DNA of 64,000 nt from Polynucleobacter sp. MWH-Braz-FAM2G (GTDB lineage Bacteria > Pseudomonadota > Gammaproteobacteria > Burkholderiales > Burkholderiaceae), in contig NZ_CP061300.1 of NCBI RefSeq assembly GCF_018687635.1, positions 496,001 to 560,000 of the forward strand, in the 5' to 3' direction. This document shows positions 17,422-25,367 of this stretch, piece after piece (the first letter of the stretch is position 1; each line of letters starts with the position of its first letter). A program made the position numbers and the translations under genes. The notes under the pieces were generated by a model, which ran no database searches, was not told the DNA's origin, and worked only from the letters and a program-made list of their open reading frames with translations.

Positions 17422-18170
17422 TTTTTGAAAATTCACTCTCAATTTGTTTGTTGATATTCGCAGCAGTTTTTGGCGGATTCATTAGAAGATTGAGTGGGTT
17501 TGGTGGGGCGCTCATCATGACGCCCCTTTTAATGTGGGTGTTCCCCATCCCATTTCTGATTCCGATTGTGATGTGTGCGGAGATCTTTGGGGGTGTCTTG
17601 CTCTCTAGGCAATGGAAAATTCATTATGAAGATCGCTCCCGTTTGTGGCGGATGTTATTTTTTGCAGGCATTCTTTTGCCGTTCGGAGTTTGGCTGGGAG
17701 GGCACATCGAGCCGATTATGCTCAAGATTGCCACCAGTGCAATAGTTCTCTTTTTCGCCAGCTACCTATTGCTTAAGCCTCATGTGCGATTAAATGCTTC
17801 GAGCATCCTTGATGGATTTGCCGCTGGATTATCGGGTCTCTTATTGGGTTCTTGTGGGATAGGGGGGCCTCCAGTTGCTCTGTACCTAAATGCTACTAAT
17901 CAGGCATTTGATAGATCGCGCTCACTACTATCTCAGTTTGTATCAGGTATTTCGGTATTCGCAATTATCACGACCAGCCTGATGGGGGGTGGTTTGGACT
18001 GGCTCCCTTATCTTTTGCTCGCAATTCCTGGCTATTGCCTGGGTCTTAGCATTGCCAAAAGTGTTCTGAGGATGCATGCAGTTTCAGATAGTGCGCTAAA
18101 AAGACTCTGTTTATTGATTCTGATTGCCAATGCAGTCTTTAATTTGGTGTTTTTGTTTATATTTAAATAG
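17418..18170 (+). CDS. TauE/SafE-family anion exporter, copy 2
   Basis: A 250-residue membrane protein with about eight hydrophobic segments. Gly-rich repeats are RRLSGFGGALIMTPLLM in the first half and LSGLLLGSCGIGGPPVALYL in the second. The TTG start overlaps the ATPase stop. It is divergent from copy 1 in length and sequence, so the two are not a recent duplication. It closes the operon that begins with the biotin carrier. Export of sulfite, or of a sulfonated intermediate produced from the imported compound, is the likely role. Confidence 0.75.
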   Translation: MIFENSLSICLLIFAAVFGGFIRRLSGFGGALIMTPLLMWVFPIPFLIPIVMCAEIFGGVLLSRQWKIHYEDRSRLWRMLFFAGILLPFGVWLGGHIEPIMLKIATSAIVLFFASYLLLKPHVRLNASSILDGFAAGLSGLLLGSCGIGGPPVALYLNATNQAFDRSRSLLSQFVSGISVFAIITTSLMGGGLDWLPYLLLAIPGYCLGLSIAKSVLRMHAVSDSALKRLCLLILIANAVFNLVFLFIFK

Positions 18171-18272
18171 ATATAAGTAAATGAAATATATGTTCTTTTC
18201 AAATATAAGAAAACCCCCTATTCTGCAAGCTCATTAATCAAATTTGCTTGTTGGAATCAGATAAGGGAGTGC

Positions 18273-18431
18273 ATGATGGGTTACACAATTGAAAACAAAC
18301 AAGATGCAGCCATTGAATCAGTTTTGCTAAAAACAGAGAATACCTTCATCCCTTCAAAGAATGCCGATCAAGCTGCCAGTGTGCAAGCAACTCCAGCAAG
18401 CACTGAAGTGTATTTTCAAATAGAAGATTAA
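18273..18431 (+). CDS. Small hypothetical protein, 52 residues
   Basis: A short frame with tandem ATG codons preceded by AAGGGA about five bases upstream and followed by a strong terminator 50 bases after the stop. The product is acidic and Gln/Ala/Thr-rich, with no hydrophobic segment and no recognised domain (begins MMGYTIENKQ, ends VYFQIED). Ribosome site and terminator make it look like a real unit. A PQQA-like precursor is not supported, as no Glu-x3-Tyr motif was found. Confidence 0.5.
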   Translation: MMGYTIENKQDAAIESVLLKTENTFIPSKNADQAASVQATPASTEVYFQIED

Positions 18432-18481
18432 TCATTCTTCATTTAGGGGATTGGTGCTCTAGCTGATCGGAGCGCCAAAAT

Positions 18482-18508
18482 AAAAACCGCCAATTGGCGG
18501 TTTTTTTT
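18482..18508. terminator. Bidirectional rho-independent terminator
   Basis: AAAACCGCCAATTGGCGGTTTT is a long self-complementary stem (at least 9 bp around a short turn) with a run of A on the left and eight T on the right. It would end plus-strand transcription of the small gene and also minus-strand reading from the facing small gene. Confidence 0.85.
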
Positions 18509-18559
18509 ATTTATTTCTTAATTGATCAGCATTAACTTTGCTTGCTGATATCTAGAAAT

Positions 18560-18724
18560 TTAAGAGAAGGATGTTTCGAACTCCGCTGTTTTGATGGCAT
18601 TCATCAAGAACAGGATTTGTCTTTGAAAACTTTTTCGCTCTGCAACTTTGTCATGTGGGAGTCGATCATGTTCACGCAGGAGGCTAATGATGGCTGGATT
18701 GTAGTGTTCTCTGACGGGTGACAT
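18560..18724 (-). CDS. Small hypothetical protein, 54 residues
   Basis: A short minus-strand frame beginning MSPVREHYNP and ending AEFETSFS. It is preceded by AAGGA about ten bases before the ATG. The product is basic to neutral with two likely amphipathic helices (AIISLLREHDR and RQILFLMNAIK) and no signal peptide. It is not recognised. It lies between a perfect 12-bp inverted repeat upstream and the bidirectional terminator downstream, the layout of a small independent gene. Confidence 0.5.
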   Translation of the reverse strand: MSPVREHYNPAIISLLREHDRLPHDKVAERKSFQRQILFLMNAIKTAEFETSFS

Positions 18725-18770
18725 TTCTTGTTCCTTGAAACTAATCTCGTTAGAAAGACTGTATCAAGGA

Positions 18771-18799
18771 CGCTATATATTCACAAGGAATATATAGCG
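18771..18799. repeat. Perfect 12-bp inverted repeat with 5-base loop
   Basis: Left arm CGCTATATATTC (18771-18782), loop ACAAG, right arm GAATATATAGCG (18788-18799), with no mismatch. No T-run follows on either strand, so it is a poor rho-independent terminator. It lies 38 bases downstream of fpr and 47 bases upstream of the 54-codon gene, both on the minus strand. It may be an operator for the small gene or an mRNA 3'-end stabiliser for fpr. Confidence 0.7.
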
Positions 18800-18836
18800 A
18801 TAACTAAACAACTTTTAGATATATAAATTCCCTTAT

Positions 18837-19613
18837 TTATTTTTCCACAAACGCGCGTTCATATACGTAGTCGCCCAGTTGACCTAGACTTGGGGAAACC
18901 TTAAAGCCCTTGGAATCGAGCATCTCAGAGGTTTCTTTAAGCATTGAAGGGCTGCCGCAGATCATTGCACGGTCAACCGCTGGATCTAATGGAGGTAATC
19001 CAATATCTTTAAAAAGCTGCCCAGATTCAATCGCTGTTGTTAGACGCCCAGTGTGTTTGAACGCTTCTCTAGTTACGGTTGGATAGTAAATCAGCTTTTC
19101 GCGAATGAGTTCACCGAGATATTCATCTTGGGTAAGTTCATTTTTGATGTAGTCGCCGTACGCTAACTCACTCACTAAACGCACGCCATGGATCAAGACC
19201 ACTTTTTCAAACTTGTCATATGTTTCAGGATCACGAATGATGCTCATGAATGGCGCCAAGCCTGTTCCTGTACTAAAAAGGTAAAGATGTTTTCCAGGAT
19301 TTAAATCGTCGATGACTAAAGTACCAACCGATTTTTCACTAACCAGAATGGGATCGCCTACTTGTATCTTTTGCAAGCGTGAAGTGAGCGGACCATCCTG
19401 AACCTTAATGCTTAAAAATTCGAGATGTTCTTCATAGTTAGGGCTTGCAACACTGTAGGCTCTGACGAGAGGTTTGCCTTCAACCTCAAGACCAATCATC
19501 AGGAAATGACCGCTGCGAAAGCGCAGGCCTTTATTGCGCGTGGTGGTAAAGCTAAAAAGAGTGTCATTCCAGTGATGGACGGTTAGGACGGTTTCGGTGT
19601 TGTAGGCTGCCAT
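18837..19613 (-). CDS. fpr: Ferredoxin/flavodoxin--NADP+ reductase
   Basis: A 258-residue flavoprotein. The FAD-binding motif RAYSVASPNY is at about residues 52-61, the NADP-binding GTGLAPF is at about 115 and CGSP is at about 215. The C-terminus YVYERAFVEK is typical of bacterial Fpr. It transfers electrons between NADPH and ferredoxin or flavodoxin, supporting Fe-S and oxidative-stress functions. It is monocistronic here, divergent from dsbB across 170 bases. Confidence 0.92.
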   Translation of the reverse strand: MAAYNTETVLTVHHWNDTLFSFTTTRNKGLRFRSGHFLMIGLEVEGKPLVRAYSVASPNYEEHLEFLSIKVQDGPLTSRLQKIQVGDPILVSEKSVGTLVIDDLNPGKHLYLFSTGTGLAPFMSIIRDPETYDKFEKVVLIHGVRLVSELAYGDYIKNELTQDEYLGELIREKLIYYPTVTREAFKHTGRLTTAIESGQLFKDIGLPPLDPAVDRAMICGSPSMLKETSEMLDSKGFKVSPSLGQLGDYVYERAFVEK

Positions 19614-19784
19614 AAAAGCTTAATCTTGATGGGGTTGTCTAAAACCTCAATTATCCTCAATCTTGAGGTGCTTCAGGCGCTAACTAGGCCGTAATGAGCT
19701 ATTTACTTCTTATAAGTTATGCACTTTTGGTAATAAAACACCCAGTTTAGGGACCCTAGGAGCCAATCTCGTTATCATCTTGGG

Positions 19785-20270
19785 ATGCGCCGCAGTCAAT
19801 ATTTATTCCTCTCATTATTCAGCCTGGGATTGGTTATCTTTGCCGTGATCCTTCAGCAAAAGGGGTATCGAGGGGTCAGTTTTTTGCCGTGCCCCTTGTG
19901 CATATTGCAAAGAATTGGATATCTAGGAATTGCGATTAGTTGTTTCTTGGCGGCAGGTATTCCCTTCTTGAGAAAGCTATTTCATTTTTTTGCAGTACTT
20001 TCGGCCGGCTTTGGAGTAATTATTGCCGGGAAGCAGGTCTGGTTGTTATCCCACCCAGGATCATCTTGCGGAATTGATCCTCTCGAAGTGTGGATCAATC
20101 AATTTCAGTTAGCAAAAGCTTTGCCTTGGATATTTAAGGCTGATGGACTTTGTTCTGCTAAATTGCCTGCGATTTTCGGTTTGCAAGTTCCAGAATGGTC
20201 TTTGCTTTGGTTTTTCATCTTGCTAATTTTGCTAACTCTGACTTTCTTTAAAAAGGTCAGGGCAGATTAG
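19785..20270 (+). CDS. dsbB: Disulfide bond formation protein B
   Basis: A 161-residue inner-membrane protein with four membrane segments that reoxidises DsbA and passes electrons to quinone. The first redox pair is Cys-Pro-Leu-Cys in LPCPLCILQR (about residues 37-40). The second periplasmic loop has one Cys in SSCGID (about 88) and one in DGLCS (about 119). Length and topology match the family. Confidence 0.93.
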   Translation: MRRSQYLFLSLFSLGLVIFAVILQQKGYRGVSFLPCPLCILQRIGYLGIAISCFLAAGIPFLRKLFHFFAVLSAGFGVIIAGKQVWLLSHPGSSCGIDPLEVWINQFQLAKALPWIFKADGLCSAKLPAIFGLQVPEWSLLWFFILLILLTLTFFKKVRAD

Positions 20271-20300
20271 CCATCTTTATAAAATTCTCTTTATTTCTCC

Positions 20301-21500
20301 ATGGCAATTCTGACAGTTAATGCTGGCTCTTCTTCTTTAAAGTTTTCAATCTATCCAACCCTCAACGATTCCGTATTGCCTTCTATTTTGGCGGGAAGTT
20401 TTGAAGGACTTGAGCCAGGTGGAAAGACTGAATTGCGTTATGGCTATCAGGGTATAGAGCATTCGGAGTATTTTGTGGATGCCGATCAGGATCCATTTAT
20501 TGCGGCATTAATGCATCTCAAAGAACTATTGTTGGGTATTCCAGATCTTCCGCCCATACAAGCCGTATCTCATCGCGTTGTTCATGGTGGCTCAGAATTT
20601 TTTCAGCCGACTATTTCTACTGAAGCTATTTTGCAGAAATTATCTGCCATGAGTGCGTTGGCGCCACTTCATCAGCCGCACAGCTTAGATGGGGTTAAGG
20701 CTTTCTCTCAAGTCTTTCCAGGAATTCCTCAAGTTCTTTGTTTTGATACCGCCTTTCACAAAACCATGAGTGCTCTTGAAACTTCTCTTGCTTTACCTAA
20801 AGAGATTACGGATCAAGGAGTGCGCCGTTATGGTTTTCATGGAATCTCCTATCAGTACATTATTGGTGAGTTGATGGAAAACTCTGGTAGGGCGAGAGAT
20901 AAAGTGCTTATGGCTCACCTAGGCAATGGAGCCAGTTTGTGTGCTGCTCTAGATGGTAAGAGTGTTGCAACAACAATGGGATTTTCAGCGCTGGATGGCT
21001 TGATGATGGGCACACGGAGCGGCTCTTTAGATGCTGGTGTATTGATGTATTTGGTGGAGCGTGGCTATACGCACGACCAACTTCAGGATCTCCTCTATCG
21101 CAAAAGTGGGCTTCTAGGAGTATCTACGATCTCTGCTGATATGAGAAAGTTAAGAAACGACCCCAGTCCTTTGGCAAAAGAAGCGATTGAGCTTTTCATC
21201 TACAAAATTATTCGTGAAGGCGGAGCAATGATTGCATGCCTAGGCGGTCTTGATTTGATCTCTTTTAGCGGTGGTATTGGCGAACATGATCCCATCGTCA
21301 GATCGGCAGTATGTAAAAAATTATCTTGGCTTGGAGTGGAGTTGGATGAGTCGCTGAATCAGGAAGCAATTCATAACCTCACTTTAAGAATTAGCACCCC
21401 CCAAAGTCGGGTAGAGGTTTGGGTTGTGCCGACGGATGAAGGGGTGATGACTGCAAAAGAGGCGCTAAGCTTGCTGCGTTCTCAGGGCTTGGCTAAATAG
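20301..21500 (+). CDS. ackA: Acetate kinase
   Basis: A 399-residue ASKHA-fold kinase: NAGSSSLKFS at the N-terminus, HRVVHGG near residue 93, FDTAFHKTM near 150, RRYGFHGISYQY near 175, AHLGNGASLCA near 208, and ISADMRKL. It interconverts acetate plus ATP and acetyl phosphate plus ADP. Beyond general overflow metabolism it could draw ATP from the acetyl phosphate expected of sulfoacetaldehyde cleavage, complementing the pta gene at the left of the window; that link is inferred. It lies 30 bases after dsbB. Confidence 0.93.
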   Translation: MAILTVNAGSSSLKFSIYPTLNDSVLPSILAGSFEGLEPGGKTELRYGYQGIEHSEYFVDADQDPFIAALMHLKELLLGIPDLPPIQAVSHRVVHGGSEFFQPTISTEAILQKLSAMSALAPLHQPHSLDGVKAFSQVFPGIPQVLCFDTAFHKTMSALETSLALPKEITDQGVRRYGFHGISYQYIIGELMENSGRARDKVLMAHLGNGASLCAALDGKSVATTMGFSALDGLMMGTRSGSLDAGVLMYLVERGYTHDQLQDLLYRKSGLLGVSTISADMRKLRNDPSPLAKEAIELFIYKIIREGGAMIACLGGLDLISFSGGIGEHDPIVRSAVCKKLSWLGVELDESLNQEAIHNLTLRISTPQSRVEVWVVPTDEGVMTAKEALSLLRSQGLAK

Positions 21501-21593
21501 TTTTTAGTGCTGAGCTAATAACTATCTCTTCTTTTACAAGACTTCCTGTAACCCATAACATCACGATTAATCTACTAGCTTTAAGGAAAGCAA

Positions 21594-22568
21594 ATGACTT
21601 ACTTTACTGACAACTCCCAAACTATTGGCCGTACACCGCTAGTCCGTCTCAATCGAGTAACCGATGGAGCTAAAGCTACGGTACTCGCGAAAATTGAGGG
21701 TCGCAATCCGGCTTATTCAGTGAAGTGCCGTATTGGTGTGGCGATGATTAATGATGCCCAAGAAAAAGGTTTACTTGGTCCTGGCAAAGAAATCGTAGAG
21801 CCTACTAGTGGTAATACGGGAATTGCTCTAGCTTTCGTGGCTGCTGCCCGTGGCATTCCGCTGACGCTCACCATGCCAGAAACCATGAGCATTGAACGTC
21901 GCAAACTGCTTACTGCCTTAGGCGCAAAGATTGTATTGACCGAAGGCCCTAAAGGGATGAACGGTGCCGTTGCTAAAGCAAAAGAAATTGCCGAGTCAGA
22001 TCCTAGCAAGTATGTCTTGCTGCAACAGTTTAGTAATCCATCGAATCCAGCTATTCATGAGAAAACTACTGGGCCAGAAATCTGGGAAGACACAGAAGGC
22101 AACATTGATGTGTTTGTTGCTGGTGTAGGCACTGGAGGAACTATTTCAGGAGTGGGCCGTTATATTAAAAATACTCAGAAGAAGAATATTGAAGTGGTAG
22201 CTGTGGAACCTACTGCAAGTCCAGTTATCACACAGAAGCTTAATGGCGAAGAAATCAAGCCTGCACCACACAAGATTCAGGGAATTGGGGCGGGTTTTAT
22301 TCCGGATAACTTAGATTTATCGGTAGTCGATAAGGTTGAGCAAGTTTCTAACGAGGAGGCTATTGAATTCGCACGTCGCATTGCCAAGGAGGAGGGTATC
22401 TTGGTGGGTATTTCTTGTGGCGCTGCTGCGGCTGTTGCTGTGAGGCTAGCCAAGAAGCCTGAGTACGCTGGTAAAACGATCGTAGTTGTATTGCCGGATG
22501 CTGCTGAGCGTTATCTAAGTTCCGCTTTATTTGAAGGCGTATTTGATGAAAAAGGTTTACCAGCTTAA
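21594..22568 (+). CDS. cysK: Cysteine synthase A (O-acetylserine sulfhydrylase)
   Basis: A 324-residue PLP enzyme. Lys44 in YSVKCRIG binds [14 protein letters not shown] is the substrate loop, [12 protein letters not shown] is the phosphate-binding loop and GISCGAAAA is near the C-terminus. It makes cysteine from O-acetylserine and sulfide. AAGGAAAG precedes the ATG. It matches CysK better than CysM in the substrate loop and length. A strong terminator follows. Confidence 0.92.
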   Translation: MTYFTDNSQTIGRTPLVRLNRVTDGAKATVLAKIEGRNPAYSVKCRIGVAMINDAQEKGLLGPGKEIVEPTSGNTGIALAFVAAARGIPLTLTMPETMSIERRKLLTALGAKIVLTEGPKGMNGAVAKAKEIAESDPSKYVLLQQFSNPSNPAIHEKTTGPEIWEDTEGNIDVFVAGVGTGGTISGVGRYIKNTQKKNIEVVAVEPTASPVITQKLNGEEIKPAPHKIQGIGAGFIPDNLDLSVVDKVEQVSNEEAIEFARRIAKEEGILVGISCGAAAAVAVRLAKKPEYAGKTIVVVLPDAAERYLSSALFEGVFDEKGLPA

Positions 22569-22605
22569 GGCTTGCTGCTTGTAATTAAGCGGATATTAAG
22601 AAAAC

Positions 22606-22630
22606 AAAAGGCACCCAAGGGTGCCTTTTG
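22606..22630. terminator. Bidirectional terminator between cysK and lysS
   Basis: AAAAGGCACCC-AA-GGGTGCCTTTT is a perfect stem of 11 bp with T-runs on both sides, between two convergent genes. Confidence 0.9.
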
Positions 22631-22646
22631 TTTATTTCGGTTATGA

Positions 22647-24197
22647 CTACTCTTCTTCGCGTCGCAGGTGAGGAAAGAGAATCACATCACGAATATTTGG
22701 CGCGTCAGTTAGCAGCATCACAAGTCGATCGATACCAATTCCGCAACCACCAGTTGGAGGCATTCCGTATTCGAGGGCGCGAATGAAATCATGATCAAAG
22801 TACATAGCTTCTTCGTCACCAGCTTCTTTTTGCTCAACTTGTTTACGGAAGCGATTGGCTTGGTCTTCTGCATCATTTAGCTCAGAGAAGCCGTTGGCAA
22901 TTTCACGCCCAGTGATAAAGAGCTCAAAGCGCTCAGTAATTCCTGGGCGTGTATCAGATTCCCTTGCAAGGGGGCTAACTTCAATTGGGTAATCAATAAT
23001 GTATGTTGGTTCCCAGAGATGTTCTTCGGCAACCAATTCAAACAGAGCTAGTTGGAGAGCGCCAATACCAGCATTCTTTAAAGTTGGGGAGTCAGGATTC
23101 TCGCCACCTTTTTTGAGTTCGGTACGGATGAAGTTGGCATCTTCTAGTTGGGCTGCATCATAGTTCTTACCTGACTGACCGCAGTATTTGAGTATGGCTT
23201 CAGTGATAGTGAGGCGTTGAAATGGTTTGCTCAAATCCAATTCGCGACCTTGATGAGTTAATACCGCAGTTCCCTGAGCATCAATGGCGGCGGCGCGAAT
23301 CAAGCCTTCTGTGAAGTCCATCAGCCAACGATAGTCTGTATAGGCTGCATAGAATTCCATCATGGTGAATTCTGGATTGTGGCGAGGGCTTACACCTTCA
23401 TTACGAAAGTTCCGGTTTATTTCAAAAACGCGCTCAAAACCACCGACCACCAAGCGCTTCAGATAAAGCTCTGGAGCAATACGTAAAAACATTTGCATGT
23501 CGAGTGCGTTGTGGTGGGTAATAAATGGTTTAGCTGCTGCACCACCTGGGATGGGATGAAGCATCGGAGTTTCAACTTCCATGAAGTCGGCGTCTAGCAT
23601 ATGGCGACGTAATGAAGCAATCGCTTTGCTACGAGCTTTGAAAGTATTGCGACTTTCTGGGTTAACGATTAAATCGACATAACGTTGGCGATATTTAGTT
23701 TCAAGATCCGAAAGGCCGTGGAACTTATCTGGCAATGGACGTAAAGATTTGCTGAGTAAGCGTAAGTTGCTGCATTCAACAGAGAGCTCACCCTTATTGG
23801 TCTTAAAGAGATTACCTTCAGCAGAGATAAAGTCACCCATATCCCAATGTTTAAAAGCGCCATGAACATCGGCACCGCTGAGTTCATCGTTGATATAAAA
23901 CTGAATTTGCCCGCTACGATCTTGAATGGTTGCAAAACTTGCTTTACCCATTACACGCTTAAGTACCATGCGTCCAGCGACTTTGACATGAATCTTTTTT
24001 GCGGCCAACTCTTCCTTTGTCAAGCTGTCATAGTGTGAGTGCAAATCTGCAGCTAAGTGGGTGGGAACAAAATCATTTGGAAATGCAACGCCACCAGCAC
24101 GAAGCTTGGCAAGTTTTTCACGGCGCTCCGCAATGATGTGGTTCTCATCAACTACTTCAGTGGCTGGGGCAGTGTCTAAATTGGTTTTATCGTTCAT
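22647..24197 (-). CDS. lysS: Lysyl-tRNA synthetase, class II
   Basis: A 516-residue class II synthetase. An OB-fold anticodon-binding domain covers about residues 60-180 ([19 protein letters not shown]). The catalytic core has motif 1 (FMEVETPML), motif 2 ([20 protein letters not shown]) and motif 3 ([13 protein letters not shown]). It is full length. It lies just downstream of prfB on the same strand, as in Escherichia coli, suggesting co-transcription. Confidence 0.96.
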   Translation of the reverse strand: MNDKTNLDTAPATEVVDENHIIAERREKLAKLRAGGVAFPNDFVPTHLAADLHSHYDSLTKEELAAKKIHVKVAGRMVLKRVMGKASFATIQDRSGQIQFYINDELSGADVHGAFKHWDMGDFISAEGNLFKTNKGELSVECSNLRLLSKSLRPLPDKFHGLSDLETKYRQRYVDLIVNPESRNTFKARSKAIASLRRHMLDADFMEVETPMLHPIPGGAAAKPFITHHNALDMQMFLRIAPELYLKRLVVGGFERVFEINRNFRNEGVSPRHNPEFTMMEFYAAYTDYRWLMDFTEGLIRAAAIDAQGTAVLTHQGRELDLSKPFQRLTITEAILKYCGQSGKNYDAAQLEDANFIRTELKKGGENPDSPTLKNAGIGALQLALFELVAEEHLWEPTYIIDYPIEVSPLARESDTRPGITERFELFITGREIANGFSELNDAEDQANRFRKQVEQKEAGDEEAMYFDHDFIRALEYGMPPTGGCGIGIDRLVMLLTDAPNIRDVILFPHLRREEE

Positions 24198-24228
24198 ATC
24201 TATAGTGACGCGGTAATGGGTGTTAGTT

Positions 24229-25333
24229 TTATACGCCTTGTTTCAGGCTGGCTTCAATAAAGGCATCGAGATCGCCATCCAATACTTTTTGAGTATTGGA
24301 GATCTCAACATTGGTGCGTAAATCTTTAATGCGGCTTTGATCCAATACATAGGAGCGGATCTGATGACCCCAACCTACATCGGTCTTACTAGCCTCTAGT
24401 TTGTCCTGCTCAGCGCGACGCTTTTGCATCTCGTGTTCGTAGAGGCGAGACTTCAACATCGTCATGGCTTCAGCACGGTTGCGGTGCTGGCTTCGGTCGT
24501 TCTGACACTGCACCACAATCCCGGTGGGGATGTGGGTTAAGCGCACTGCGGAGTCCGTTTTATTAATATGCTGCCCACCCGCACCAGAGGCGCGATAGGT
24601 ATCGGTACGAATATCGGCGGGATTCACTTCAATCTCAATCGAGTCATCGATCTCTGGATAGACATAAATAGAAGCAAAGGATGTGTGACGTCCATTGGAG
24701 GAGTCAAATGGGGATTTGCGTACCAAACGATGCACCCCCGTCTCTGAACGTAAATGGCCGTATGCATATTCGCCATCTACTTTGATGGTTGCACTCTTAA
24801 TTCCTGCAACGTCACCATCAGATTCTTCGAGAATTTCTGTTTTATAGCCTTTACGCTCGCAATACTTGAGATACTGACGATAGAGCATGCTGGCCCAGTC
24901 GCAGGCTTCAGTACCGCCAGCACCTGCTTGAATGTCAATAAAGCAATTGCAAGAATCCATTTCGTTGTGGAACATCCGGCGGAATTCTAGGTCACCAATA
25001 ATCTTGCTATAACTCTCTACATCTTGTTCGATGGCGGCGATTGTTTCAAAATCACCTTCTTCTTTAGCCATATCAAATAACTCAAGAGCGCTAGTAATGT
25101 TCGTGTTGAGATCAGTAAGTGTTGCGACTACGCCATCGAGCAACTTCTTCTCTTTGCCTAGTGCTTGCGCTTTCTTTTGATCATCCCAAATACTGGGATC
25201 TTCCAGAATTGAGTTAACTTCAGTAAGGCGACGTGACTTTACGTCGAAGTCAAAGATACCCCCGAAGAGCTTGCTCGCGGGTGAGCAGATCGGACAAGGT
25301 ATTTGAAATAATGTTTAATTGTTCAGCTTCCAT
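24229..25333 (-). CDS. prfB: Peptide chain release factor 2, with programmed +1 frameshift
   Basis: The protein is read in two frames: codons 1-27 from the ATG at 25333, then a +1 shift at CTT-TGA-C that skips base 25252, then the long frame to the end. The total is 367 residues, the usual RF2 length. RF2 recognises UGA and UAA stop codons. The anticodon-like SPF tripeptide is in KSPFDSSNG, and the peptidyl-tRNA hydrolysis motif GGQ is in [10 protein letters not shown]. The shift makes RF2 synthesis self-regulating: low RF2 slows termination at the internal UGA and favours shifting. The upstream frame ends RGYL then UGA, as in most bacteria. It is not a pseudogene. lysS follows after 31 bases. 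Confidence 0.95.
25249..25264 (-). promoter_or_regulatory. prfB programmed frameshift site
   Basis: The mRNA reads CGGGGGUAUCUUUGAC: a Shine-Dalgarno-like G run three bases before the slippery CUU, then UGA followed by C, the poorest termination context. The E. coli element has AGGGGG at the same spacing, so the one difference is at the first base. Confidence 0.95.
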
Positions 25334-25367
25334 CCCCTAATTATAAGGGGGTTATTGCCTTTGACCT

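Noticed and set aside
8279..18170. The two TauE/SafE genes as a recent duplication flanking a mobile unit
   Set aside because: Their sequences and lengths differ substantially and no flanking direct repeats, tRNA or transposase genes were seen.
24229..25143. prfB read as a truncated or frameshifted pseudogene
   Set aside because: The break has the exact programmed frameshift signal and the joined protein has normal RF2 length and motifs.
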